Source of the DNA: Bacillota bacterium
Lineage (GTDB): Bacteria > Bacillota > Clostridia > Christensenellales > SZUA-584
Direction: 5' to 3'
NCBI GenBank assembly: GCA_023410595.1
Contig: JAEYPO010000001.1
Coordinates: forward strand, 1-64,000
Length of the DNA stretch: 64,000 bases
The translations under genes were made by a program, and so were the position numbers. The notes below the pieces were generated by a model. That model was not told the DNA's origin, did no database searches, and saw only the letters and a list, made by a program, of their open reading frames with translations. Of the stretch, positions 16,316 through 24,679 are shown piece after piece (position 1 is the first letter of the stretch; each line of letters opens with the position of its first letter).

Positions 16316-18475
16316 ATGCAAGAGAAGAATTGGCAGAAGAACGCAAAAAGGCGGCTGTTTTTTGTCGAAGAGAGGGCGAAGATGTCCTTGCGCGACTGGC
16401 TCATATTGCTCGCGGTAACGCTCGTATACGCGGCCGTCGCGTTTACCAACCTAGGTTCGCTTGACATACCCGAAACTTACTTCGCTATGGAAAATCAGGA
16501 CGAAGAGGTTACGGTCGAGTTTGAAAAGCCCGAAGACATAAGCTATATAAAATATTTCGCGTCCTTAGGGCAAAGCACGTTTTCATTCTCTTATTCGGAA
16601 GACGGCACAGTGTACGCTCCCGTGCTTATGGAGAAGGAAACGGACGAAAAAGACGAAAACGGCCAGGCAATAAAGACGATAGCCCCTATGTCGGTAGAGC
16701 ACGACGCCATAGGCATATACGAGTGGCAGTTCAAAAGGCCGCAGCCTTTTACCGCGAAATCCGTTAAGATAAAAGTTGAGAAGACAGGGCTTAGAATGCT
16801 CGAAATGGGCTTCTGCGGAGAGGACGGCCTTCCGGTTGCGATAGCTTCCATATCCGAGACTTACCCGGGCAGCGCCAATCCCGCCCCATATATGTTCGAC
16901 GAGCAAAACCATGTGCCAAAGCAGACCTATTACATGACCGAGATGTACTTCGACGAGGTATATCACGCCAGGACGGCGTTTGAGGCGATAAACCACGTTC
17001 CGCCCTACGAGATAACGCATCCTCCGCTCGGCAAGACTATACTCAGCATAGGCATACAGATTTTCGGCATGAACCCGTTCGGGTGGAGATTTATGGGCAC
17101 GCTCGTTGGAGTGGCGCTGCTGCCGCTTATGTACATATTCGCAAAGCGGCTCTTTAAGCGCCCGCTGTTCGCGTTTATACCGACCTTTTTGCTCGCCGTT
17201 GATTTCATGCATTTCTCGCAGACGAGGATAGCTACCATAGACAGCTACAGCCTGTTCTTCGTAATGCTTATGTACTACTTCATGTACCGCTACACCGAAA
17301 TGAACTACAACCGCGAACCGCTTTACCGGACGCTGCTGCCGCTGGCGCTGTGCGGAGTTTCGTTCGGCCTCGGCGCGGCTACCAAATGGCTGTGCATATA
17401 CGCGGGGCTCGGGCTGGCTCTATTATTCTTCATACAGATAGCAAAGCGCAGCCGCGAGTATTCATATGTTACGCTGGCGCTGTCCGACCCGGTACAGGCC
17501 GAAACCATGGAGCCTTCCAAGCGCGCGTACTTTGAGGACATAAGCGAAAGCTTCAGGAAGCGCACGCTCATAACCCTTTTATGGTGCGTCGCTTTTTTCA
17601 TAATCGTGCCGGCAGTCATATATCTGATGGCGTACGCGCCTTATATGGCGCAGGCAACCGACACTTTTGGGTACGCCGTACGCGGGTTCTTCTTCGTGTT
17701 TGCCGCGGCGTTGATATCCGTGCTGTTCGCGCTGAAGATAAAGGACATGCGCGCCGCGCAGAATGCCGCTCCGGCGCGGCCGGACGAGCCTGCCGCAAAG
17801 CCCGCGAACAATAAAAAGGTGCTGATGGCCGTGGTTGCGTGCGTGCTGGTGATAGCCGCGGTGTGCGCGTTTATATGGTACGAGTCGTTTGTGCTGTATA
17901 CTGACGACAGGCCGTACGATTTTAAAGCTATACTCGGCAATCAGGAGTATATGTTCAATTATCACTCTGACCTTAAGACGGATAAGCCGCATCCGTTTTC
18001 CTCGCAGTGGTATTTATGGCCGCTTAATATACGGCCTGTGTTCTTCTTCCAGGGCGAGGGCTACTCTGACGAATACATGTCATCGATGTCCACAATGGGC
18101 AACCCGGCGGTATGGTGGGGGGCGCTGGGCGCCGTAATAGCGCTCGTCGTAATACGCCTGCGCAAGGGAAAGCTCGGCAAGCGCACGTTCTTCTTAGGGG
18201 TAGCCGCCGCGTCGGAGTTCGTGCCGTGGATGCTGATATCGAGGGAGACGTTCATATACCACTATTTCGAGACGATAGCGTTCCTGATACTGCTTATGGG
18301 AGTGCTCGCGAAATACCTTATAGAGCGCACGAAATACGGCAGGAGGGCGGTATTCATATATATGGGCGTCTGTTTGCTGCTGTTTGTGCTGTTCTACCCG
18401 GTGACTACGGGCGTCGTTATACCGCGCAGCTACGCAGACGTCATACGCTGGCTGCCGTCGTGGCCGTTCTATTAA
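16316..18475 (+). CDS. Protein O-mannosyltransferase-like (PMT, GT39) glycosyltransferase
   Basis: 719 residues. A first membrane segment (about 28-46) is followed by an extracytoplasmic insert (about 50-190) that looks like a beta-sandwich, and then the PMT core: EMYFDEVYHARTAFE with the acidic D-E pair, HPPLGK, GMNPFGWRFMGTLVGVALLP, FSQTRIATIDSYSLFF. The C-terminal part has PHPFSSQWYLWPL and the ETFIYHYF stretch typical of PMTs. It should transfer mannose (or another hexose) from polyprenyl phosphate to exported proteins or glycans. The large insert between the first segment and the DE motif is unusual for classic PMTs. A later ATG at 16382 is possible, since neither start has a strong ribosome-binding site. 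Confidence 0.85.
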   Translation: MQEKNWQKNAKRRLFFVEERAKMSLRDWLILLAVTLVYAAVAFTNLGSLDIPETYFAMENQDEEVTVEFEKPEDISYIKYFASLGQSTFSFSYSEDGTVYAPVLMEKETDEKDENGQAIKTIAPMSVEHDAIGIYEWQFKRPQPFTAKSVKIKVEKTGLRMLEMGFCGEDGLPVAIASISETYPGSANPAPYMFDEQNHVPKQTYYMTEMYFDEVYHARTAFEAINHVPPYEITHPPLGKTILSIGIQIFGMNPFGWRFMGTLVGVALLPLMYIFAKRLFKRPLFAFIPTFLLAVDFMHFSQTRIATIDSYSLFFVMLMYYFMYRYTEMNYNREPLYRTLLPLALCGVSFGLGAATKWLCIYAGLGLALLFFIQIAKRSREYSYVTLALSDPVQAETMEPSKRAYFEDISESFRKRTLITLLWCVAFFIIVPAVIYLMAYAPYMAQATDTFGYAVRGFFFVFAAALISVLFALKIKDMRAAQNAAPARPDEPAAKPANNKKVLMAVVACVLVIAAVCAFIWYESFVLYTDDRPYDFKAILGNQEYMFNYHSDLKTDKPHPFSSQWYLWPLNIRPVFFFQGEGYSDEYMSSMSTMGNPAVWWGALGAVIALVVIRLRKGKLGKRTFFLGVAAASEFVPWMLISRETFIYHYFETIAFLILLMGVLAKYLIERTKYGRRAVFIYMGVCLLLFVLFYPVTTGVVIPRSYADVIRWLPSWPFY

Positions 18476-18484
18476 GAGGAGAAA

Positions 18485-18955
18485 ATGCGCCTTTACCAGA
18501 AATATAAAAAGAGCATATTCCACTTTATAAAGTTTATGGCCGTGGGCGTCGTCAATTTCCTTGTGGACTTAGGCGTGCTCACGCTGCTGCACAGCGTTAT
18601 AGGGATTCCCGTCGTACCGTCGAATATCGTTTCGTATTCGTGCGGCGTTGTTAACAGCTATATATTAAACAGATACTGGACGTTCAAGATAAAGCTTAAA
18701 TTCTTTGCCGTATATACGCTTAAGAGCGGGGCAAGTATACATTTTTTGTCCGCGGCGTTTTTAAAATTCATATTTGTGAACCTCATATCATTGGGCGTAA
18801 ACACGCTCGCCATGTATATACTCGTGGATCTTTATTCGCTCAATCCTACGCTTTCCAAGGTCGCCGCGACGGCGTTCTCGTTCGTCGTCAACTTCGCGGG
18901 AAGCAAGCTGCTGGTGTTCAGGGAAAGCGATGATAATACAACGGCCGTAAAATAA
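18485..18955 (+). CDS. GtrA-like membrane protein
   Basis: 156 residues with four hydrophobic helices and the GtrA family layout: KFMAVGVVNFLVDLGVLTLL, then YSCGVVNSYILNRYWTF in the second helix pair, and the C-terminal FSFVVNFAGSKLLVFR. GtrA proteins are thought to help move or present polyprenyl-linked sugars for surface glycosylation. AGGAG precedes the ATG. It lies 9 bases after the PMT-type gene, so the two are probably co-transcribed and may supply and use the same lipid-linked sugar. An insert near residues 75-90 separates the second and third helices more than usual. Confidence 0.85.
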   Translation: MRLYQKYKKSIFHFIKFMAVGVVNFLVDLGVLTLLHSVIGIPVVPSNIVSYSCGVVNSYILNRYWTFKIKLKFFAVYTLKSGASIHFLSAAFLKFIFVNLISLGVNTLAMYILVDLYSLNPTLSKVAATAFSFVVNFAGSKLLVFRESDDNTTAVK

Positions 18956-18981
18956 ACGGGCATAGCGTCAGCGGATGAAGG

Positions 18982-19000
18982 AGCCGGCAGGCTTTTTTTT
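18982..19000 (+). terminator. Probable terminator after the GtrA-like gene
   Basis: A short AGCC-ggca-GGCT stem is followed by eight T. The stem is brief, so efficiency is doubtful. The rest of the gap to 19171 is AT-rich and shows no clear promoter. Confidence 0.5.
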
Positions 19001-19171
19001 ATTGAAGCGCTGCGCTGTATGCAGTGTTATATCCGATAACAACAGGCCGGTCGGAATCTCCGGTATTGATTATTATTGGAAATAATCTTATTATTAGGTA
19101 TGTACCGCAAAGCAGCATTGTTATCGACATATGAAAGGCGTATATGAAACTTTTAATGTGGGGTTGTGGGG

Positions 19172-20689
19172 TTGCTTTCTAAGATAACGAGCTTTGGACT
19201 ATCTGGCCTTGTTGGCTTTCCGGTGTTCGTCGAGGCGGACATATCGTTTGGCATGCCCGGCTATGAGATGGTGGGGCTGCCCGGCGAGGCGGTGCGCGAG
19301 TCGAAAGAGCGCGTGCGCGCGGCCATAAAAAACTCGCGCTTTGATTATCCGCAGACGAGGATAACCGTAAACCTTGCGCCGGCGGACACGAAAAAGCAGG
19401 GGCCTATATACGACCTTGCTATCGCTCTGGGGCTGCTCGGCGCCAGCGGACAGATAAACGCGCCCGACGAAAAAACCGTATTCTTGGGCGAGCTGTCGTT
19501 GGACGGAGCGTTGCGCGGCATAGCGGGCGCGCTGCCCATGGCGATATCCGCGCGCGAGGCGGGGTATAAAAACCTGTTTATTTCCGAGGAAAACGCCGAA
19601 GAGGCGAGCTATATAGAAGGTCTTTGCGTCTACCCGGTGCGCGATTTAACGCAGATAGCGTCGCACCTTTCAGGCGGAGAAAGCATTAAGCCTCTTGAAA
19701 CGCGCAACTACACCCCCGACGAGGGAGACGTGTGCAAAAACGATATGTCGTTCGTGCGCGGCCAGCAGCACGCCAAGCGCGCGCTGGAGATAGCGGCCGC
19801 GGGCGGCCACAACATACTCTTTATAGGCCCCCCGGGCTCCGGCAAGACAATGCTCGCGCGGGCCGTACCCGGCATAATGCCCTCGCTTACGTTTGAAGAG
19901 GCGCTGGAGATATCGAAGATACAGTCCGTATGCGGCTTAAGCGAGGGAAAACTCGCGTCTGTTCGGCCGTTCCGCAGCCCGCACCATACGCTTTCCACCG
20001 CGGCGCTCACGGGCGGCGGACACAACGTCATGCCGGGCGAGGTGAGCCTCGCGCACGGAGGCGTGCTGTTCCTTGACGAGCTTGCGGAGTTTAAACGTGA
20101 GGCGCTTGAGGCGCTGCGCCAGCCGCTTGAGGATAAAACGATAAGCATCGCAAGGGCAAACGCTAAGGTGACTTACCCCGCGGGCGTAATGCTGATAGCG
20201 TCCATGAATCCCTGCCCGTGCGGAAATTTTGGAAGCGCCGACAAGCCGTGCCGCTGCACTCCAAGGGAGATAAAGCAGTACCTCTCGCGCATATCCGGGC
20301 CGCTGCTCGACAGGATAGACATGCATATAGGCATGGAGGAGATATCGTACGCCGAGCTCACGGGCGAGCGCACGGGGGAAACGTCCAGGGACATACGGGC
20401 AAGGGTGAACGCCGCAAGGGGCATACAGCAGCGGCGCTACGCCTGCGAGGGCATATACAGCAACGCCGAGCTCACGGGCGAGATGACAGACAGGCACTGT
20501 GCGCTGTCAAAGGAATGCAAAGACCTCATGGAGACGGCTTACAACAGGTTTAGCTTAAGCGCCCGGGCTGTAAGCAGGGTGCTCAAGGTGTCGCGCACTA
20601 TAGCTGACTTAGCGGGAGAAAAGCAGATACGCAAGGAGCATCTTGCCGAGGCCATACAATACAGGACGGACGTAAAGTATTGGGGATGA
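19172..20689 (+). CDS. yifB: YifB/ComM family Mg-chelatase-like AAA+ ATPase
   Basis: About 505 residues. The N-terminal ChlI-associated fold (PVFVEADISFGMPGYEMVGLPGEAVRESKERVRAAI) is followed by the AAA+ module: Walker A GPPGSGKTMLARAVPG (about 215), FRSPHHTLS, Walker B GGVLFLDELAEF, and the Cys-containing NPCPCGNFG...CRC, typical of the family. Relatives (ComM) act as helicases that help branch migration during natural transformation; nearby dprA fits a DNA-uptake role. TTG at 19172 gives the usual family start MLSKI. GTG at 19166 is in frame too, and neither has a convincing ribosome-binding site. Confidence 0.92.
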   Translation: MLSKITSFGLSGLVGFPVFVEADISFGMPGYEMVGLPGEAVRESKERVRAAIKNSRFDYPQTRITVNLAPADTKKQGPIYDLAIALGLLGASGQINAPDEKTVFLGELSLDGALRGIAGALPMAISAREAGYKNLFISEENAEEASYIEGLCVYPVRDLTQIASHLSGGESIKPLETRNYTPDEGDVCKNDMSFVRGQQHAKRALEIAAAGGHNILFIGPPGSGKTMLARAVPGIMPSLTFEEALEISKIQSVCGLSEGKLASVRPFRSPHHTLSTAALTGGGHNVMPGEVSLAHGGVLFLDELAEFKREALEALRQPLEDKTISIARANAKVTYPAGVMLIASMNPCPCGNFGSADKPCRCTPREIKQYLSRISGPLLDRIDMHIGMEEISYAELTGERTGETSRDIRARVNAARGIQQRRYACEGIYSNAELTGEMTDRHCALSKECKDLMETAYNRFSLSARAVSRVLKVSRTIADLAGEKQIRKEHLAEAIQYRTDVKYWG

Positions 20690-20700
20690 AGGAGAATATG

Positions 20701-21213
20701 ATGGACATAAAAGCATTCTACAAGATGACATACGGTCTTTATATAGTATCGACGTCGTTTGAGGGAAAGGACAGCGGCTGCGTGGTGAATACGCTTGCAC
20801 AGGTCACGTCCGAGCCGCCCAAAGTATCGGTGGTTATTAACAAGAACAATTTCACGGAGCAGGAGATTGAGAAGTCTCTGCGCTTCGCGGCCGTGGCGCT
20901 GACAGAGGACGCGGATATAAAGCTCATAGGAGCGTTCGGGTTTAAAAGCAGCAGGGATACGGATAAATTCTCCGGGTTTAAGTCTGCGCGCGATTCCCGC
21001 GGCATGCCGTATATCGCCCAGAACGCCGCCGCTCGCTTCAGCTGCAGGGTAGTCGACAAGCTCGATCTTGGCAGCCACGTGATGCTGATAGCGGAGGTGG
21101 AGGACGCCGAGGCCTTATGCGAGCAGGAGCCGCTTACTTACGCTTATTATCAAAACGTAAAGAAGGGGACTACTCCCAGGAACGCGCCCTCGTACCAGCG
21201 GCCGTCCTCTTAA
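20701..21213 (+). CDS. Flavin reductase domain protein
   Basis: 170 residues of the split-barrel FMN-binding flavin reductase family: AFYKMTYGLYIVST at the start, a GCVVNTLAQVTSEPPKVSVVIN strand pair typical of the FMN-binding core, and FSCRVVDKLDLGSHVMLIAEVEDAE in the second half. It probably reduces or carries FMN, and the partner is unknown. AAGGAG lies 6 bases before the ATG at 20701, overlapping the end of yifB. The double ATG at 20698 is the alternative start. It lacks the C-terminal rubredoxin found in some clostridial relatives. Confidence 0.85.
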   Translation: MDIKAFYKMTYGLYIVSTSFEGKDSGCVVNTLAQVTSEPPKVSVVINKNNFTEQEIEKSLRFAAVALTEDADIKLIGAFGFKSSRDTDKFSGFKSARDSRGMPYIAQNAAARFSCRVVDKLDLGSHVMLIAEVEDAEALCEQEPLTYAYYQNVKKGTTPRNAPSYQRPSS

Positions 21214-21232
21214 GGACGATGAAACGGTAAAA

Positions 21233-21829
21233 ATGACGGACGCAATGAGTGAAAGGGGCTGGGATTATCTCTGCCCTAATATGAGGCGGCAGCGCGCGGA
21301 GAAGGTAGCCCGGTACGCGGGCGAGTACTTCGAGCCGGCGCTTGAGCGCTTCCCCGAGCTTTTCGGGAAAGTATACCTCTCGCTGCGCAAATACGGATGG
21401 CTCGCCGAGTTTGACCCTGTGCTTTATATCGTCATACGCGAGAGCTCTTTGGATACGTACTCGTCATCGCGTATACGCGCAACTACGGCGCACGAGCTTG
21501 CGCACCTCGTACAGTTCAAAAACGGAATAGGCCTATCTAGGTATGATACGGCGAATGTCGAGAGGCAGGCTACGTTCCTGGCGCTGGGCCGCGGTTTTGC
21601 GTATGATCTTCTGCGGTCGTTCCCCGAATCGTGCGACAAAGAACATTGCGGCCGCGACTATAAAATCTGCTACTATGGCTGCGGGCTGCTGTTTGAAGGC
21701 TGCTGCTGTGACTGTACGGATGCAGAGCTGCGCTTCAAAGCCGATAAACTGACAAAGCTTGCTCAAAACTACGGCTTGAGCGATCGCCCCGATTATTTCG
21801 CGCTCGTCACCGGAGCGCTGAAGGTGTAG
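21233..21829 (+). CDS. HExxH putative metallopeptidase with Cys-rich tail
   Basis: 198 residues, not matched to a named family. Residues 86-95 read AHELAHLVQF, a zinc-metallopeptidase HExxH motif, followed about 19 residues later by the Glu in ANVERQATF, which could be a third zinc ligand as in gluzincins. The C-terminal part contains eight Cys between residues 134 and 161 (C-x4-C-x6-C-x3-C, then CCC-x-C), enough to bind metal or an Fe-S centre. No signal peptide is seen, so it should be cytosolic. The ATG at 21233 has a poor ribosome-binding site, and the ATG at 21245 is an alternative. Follows the flavin reductase gene by 19 bases. Confidence 0.75.
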   Translation: MTDAMSERGWDYLCPNMRRQRAEKVARYAGEYFEPALERFPELFGKVYLSLRKYGWLAEFDPVLYIVIRESSLDTYSSSRIRATTAHELAHLVQFKNGIGLSRYDTANVERQATFLALGRGFAYDLLRSFPESCDKEHCGRDYKICYYGCGLLFEGCCCDCTDAELRFKADKLTKLAQNYGLSDRPDYFALVTGALKV

Positions 21830-21972
21830 AATATATTCTGCAATCATGTGTTTAAGACTTATACAAATTGCTGGATTGGTGACGCTAAAAAGGAAGAAAC
21901 GCATAGAGTGCGAAAAGAGAAGGCAAAAGAAATGCTGGAACAAGGCAAAAAGAGCCCGAAGGCAAAACAACG

Positions 21973-22947
21973 ATGACGGAACATACGAATAAGAACAATA
22001 CTGTCGGCTGCGTCGTCGTAGGCGCGGTGAATACAGACATCTGCGCTAAACCGCACAAAGCGCTTATAGCGCGCGACTCCAATCCGGGCAGCGTTTACAC
22101 GACCATAGGAGGCGTGGGGCGCAACATAGCCCACAACCTGACGCTGCTTGGCATAAGAGTGAAGCTGATAACAGTGCTGGGCGGCGACGAACAGGCGCTG
22201 CGTATAAGGCAAAGCTGTTCCCGGCTCGGAATAGACATATCCGATTCGCTTACAGTGGACGCCGCGTCGTCTTGCTATGTGCTGATAACGGACGAAAACG
22301 GCGTGATGCAGCTTGCGGTGAACGATATGGACATATACGAGCACATGACGCCGGAGTTTCTTGAAACGAAGCTTGACGTCATAAACAGCGCGCGTATATG
22401 CGTCGCCGACACGAACATACCAAAAGCTTCGCTAGAATATCTTGCGCAGCACTGCAGAGTACCGCTGCTTACAGACCCGGTGTCCGTGCCTAAATCCGCC
22501 AAGCTGAAAAGCATATTAGGCAAACTGCATACGATAAAGCCGAACACGGCGGAGGCGGAAGCGCTGTCGGGGGTGCGGATAACGGACGAAGCTTCGCTTG
22601 CGCAAACGGCTAAGACGCTGCTCGAAACAGGGCTTGGGCGCGTGTTCATAACGCGGGGCAGCCGCGGAGTGTATTACGCCGACAGGCAACGCTCGGGGGC
22701 TCTGCCCTGCACGCCGGGCAATATGGTCGATTCGTCGGGCGCGGGCGACAGTTTCATGGCGGCAGTGTGCTGGGCATGTATTTGCGGCGCTTCGCTGGAA
22801 GATTCGGCCAGGCTGGGGCTGGCCGCCTCGTCCATTTGTCTCGAAAGCGGCGGGGCAGTAAGCGAATATTTAAGCGTAAAAGCGCTTCTGTCAAGAAGCG
22901 GAGTAACTATACAACAATTACAGGGAGAATCCAATGACAGAAAATAA
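21973..22947 (+). CDS. psuK: Pseudouridine kinase (PfkB family)
   Basis: Phosphorylates pseudouridine to its 5'-phosphate. 324 residues of the ribokinase/PfkB fold: VVGAVNTDIC near the N terminus, TTIGGVGRNIAHNLTLLG (substrate and sugar site), KPNTAEAEAL, FITRGSRGVYY, and the catalytic signature SSGAGDSFMAAV. The overlap with psuG fixes the substrate with good confidence. No N-terminal helix-turn-helix domain is present, unlike some PsuK relatives. The gap before it (21830-21972) has a small open frame but no convincing gene. Confidence 0.9.
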   Translation: MTEHTNKNNTVGCVVVGAVNTDICAKPHKALIARDSNPGSVYTTIGGVGRNIAHNLTLLGIRVKLITVLGGDEQALRIRQSCSRLGIDISDSLTVDAASSCYVLITDENGVMQLAVNDMDIYEHMTPEFLETKLDVINSARICVADTNIPKASLEYLAQHCRVPLLTDPVSVPKSAKLKSILGKLHTIKPNTAEAEALSGVRITDEASLAQTAKTLLETGLGRVFITRGSRGVYYADRQRSGALPCTPGNMVDSSGAGDSFMAAVCWACICGASLEDSARLGLAASSICLESGGAVSEYLSVKALLSRSGVTIQQLQGESNDRK

Positions 22948-23854
22948 ATACATCGATATATCGCCCGGCGTGCGCGCCGCGCTGGAAAAAGGGGAGCCCG
23001 TCGTGGCGCTTGAATCGACTATAATTTCTCACGGCATGCCGTATCCCGAAAACGTACAGACGGCGCTTAAAGTGGAGGCTGCTGTGCGCGAGAACGGCGC
23101 CTGCCCCGCGACGCTCGCTATAATAAAGGGAAGAATTAAGGTGGGGCTCAGCCCGGACGAGATAGATTACATAGGCAGAAAAGGGCTTTCAGTCACGAAG
23201 GCGAGCCGCAGGGACATAGCCGAAATAATAGCCAAAAGAGGCGACGGCGCTACGACGGTGGCAGCGACGATGATAATAGCCGCAATGGCGGGCATAAGCG
23301 TATTCGCAACGGGCGGCATAGGCGGAGTGCACCGCGGCGCTCAGACGACTATGGATATATCGGCCGACTTAGAGGAACTCGCAAAAACGCCCGTACTCGT
23401 CGTGTGTTCCGGCGCGAAATCCATACTCGACTTGGGGCTCACGCTTGAATATCTCGAAACCAAGGGCGTGCCCGTCGTGGGCTACAAGACAAGCGAGCTG
23501 CCCGCTTTCTATACGCGCAGCAGCGGGTTTGAAGTGGACTGTCGCATGGACACTGCAAAGGAGATAGCGGACGCGTGGAACGTAAAGCTTGAACTCGGCA
23601 TGGGCGGTGGCATGCTCGTAGCAAACCCCATACCCGAGGAATACTCTATGGATTACGACTACATAACGAAAGCGGTCGAAGACGCCGTGGCGTGCGCAAA
23701 GCGGCAGGGCGTTAAGGGGAAGGCCGTAACGCCGTTTTTGCTCGGCGAGATAAAGGACATAACGGGAGGCAGCAGCCTTGCCGCGAACATAGAGCTCGTG
23801 CTCAATAACGCGCGGCTGGCGGCGCGCATAGCGTGCGAGATGGCTGAAGCGTAA
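22934..23854 (+). CDS. psuG: Pseudouridine-5'-phosphate glycosidase
   Basis: Splits pseudouridine 5'-phosphate into uracil and ribose 5-phosphate, completing pseudouridine salvage. 306 residues, typical. Family signatures: VALESTIISHGMPYPEN, AT(L)AIIKGRIKVGL, SRRDIAE with KRGDGATTVAATM, FATGGIGGVHRGA, KTSELPAFYTRSSGF, and TPFLLGEI with GGSSLAANIELVLNNARL. The start overlaps psuK by 14 bases. Ends at a strong terminator shared with the convergent gene. Confidence 0.96.
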   Translation: MTENKYIDISPGVRAALEKGEPVVALESTIISHGMPYPENVQTALKVEAAVRENGACPATLAIIKGRIKVGLSPDEIDYIGRKGLSVTKASRRDIAEIIAKRGDGATTVAATMIIAAMAGISVFATGGIGGVHRGAQTTMDISADLEELAKTPVLVVCSGAKSILDLGLTLEYLETKGVPVVGYKTSELPAFYTRSSGFEVDCRMDTAKEIADAWNVKLELGMGGGMLVANPIPEEYSMDYDYITKAVEDAVACAKRQGVKGKAVTPFLLGEIKDITGGSSLAANIELVLNNARLAARIACEMAEA

Positions 23855-23869
23855 ACAAGTATTGATAAG

Positions 23870-23902
23870 CAGAGGGTTAAAGCATAGCCCTCTGTTTTTT
23901 TT
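23870..23902 (+). terminator. Intrinsic terminator after psuG (between convergent genes)
   Basis: CAGAGGG (23870-23876) pairs with CCCTCTG (23888-23894), followed by eight T. The T run ends at the stop codon of the minus-strand gene, so the hairpin separates the two convergent transcripts. Confidence 0.9.
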
Positions 23903-24407
23903 ACGCTGTTTGCATCTGCTTGCAGATAACTATTAGCTTATACGGCGTCGTCTGCGCGGGTATACTCCTTGTCGCCGCGCCGTATATAACGATAAGGTCC
24001 CGGTTTTCGATGCTGCCGGTAAACAGCTGGTCGTTCTCCAGCACGATCTGTGTAGACGGCGAAACATTCAGTTTCAGCGCGCCGTCGCTGCTAATTAGCT
24101 GTGAATCAAAGCGGTCGACCGCTACGCTGCGGGTCGGCGAGGCTTTTGCCATAACGACAGCCCGGTATTGCGGCGGGTATATCAGTATCACCGGCAGCGT
24201 CGCGTCGTAAAAGCCGGTAACGCTGTCCCCGACGTTAAGCGTTTCCCGGCCGACGACGTACGTGGCCGGGGTTACCACAAAGTTAACGATATTGCCGTTG
24301 TTATCCATAAGCGTCATCAGCTTGTTGCATCCCGCCTCTTGTTCGTTATACGTCCAAAAATCTTCGATGCCTGTTACCGTGCCGGAAAAATGCCCGTAAT
24401 ATTCCAT
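23901..24407 (-). CDS. Conserved-looking protein of unknown function, beta-rich
   Basis: 168 residues with no recognised domain. No signal peptide or membrane segment is seen. The sequence is rich in alternating hydrophobic residues typical of beta strands: FSGTVTGIEDFW, NFVVTPATYVV, VGDSVTGFYD, IYPPQYRAVVMA in the first half, then LKLNVSPSTQIV, NRDLIVIYGAATRSIPAQTTPYKLIVI in the second. This suggests two OB-like or small barrel halves. A similar pattern (nucleic-acid or ligand-binding barrels) occurs in clostridial proteins of unknown function, but no function can be assigned. AGGAGC precedes the ATG by about 7 bases. Codon use resembles the neighbours. Confidence 0.7.
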   Translation of the reverse strand: MEYYGHFSGTVTGIEDFWTYNEQEAGCNKLMTLMDNNGNIVNFVVTPATYVVGRETLNVGDSVTGFYDATLPVILIYPPQYRAVVMAKASPTRSVAVDRFDSQLISSDGALKLNVSPSTQIVLENDQLFTGSIENRDLIVIYGAATRSIPAQTTPYKLIVICKQMQTA

Positions 24408-24508
24408 ATAAGCGCTCCTTTGCCTGCTTTCTTTTATTAAGGTATGCCTGAGCCGGAGATTCTGTTATTCGTATGAGCAGTATACTGCGTTACATTATTA
24501 TGCTAGTA

Positions 24509-24539
24509 TTGACGTAATATGTATTGATGATGTTATAAT
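24509..24539 (+). promoter_or_regulatory. Probable promoter of dprA
   Basis: TTGACG (24509-24514) and TATAAT (24534-24539) lie 19 bases apart, with an extended -10 TG at 24531. The spacer is slightly long. It falls in a 270-base AT-rich gap, and the remaining 140 bases before dprA show no clear element. Confidence 0.6.
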
Positions 24540-24679
24540 AGACGCGTTCAATACTGACGGCAGCAATAAGCGAAACACGCTTCATTTAAACGTGATTATT
24601 TACGATGAAGTATACAGTGCAGCAAAAGGACACGGCATGGTTAATATATAACCTGTAAGTACGTTGCGGGAGGTAGCGG

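Noticed and set aside
21830..21972. Small frame ending in overlap with the psuK start (up to 42 codons, K-rich end)
   Set aside because: No ribosome-binding site and no recognisable composition; probably chance.
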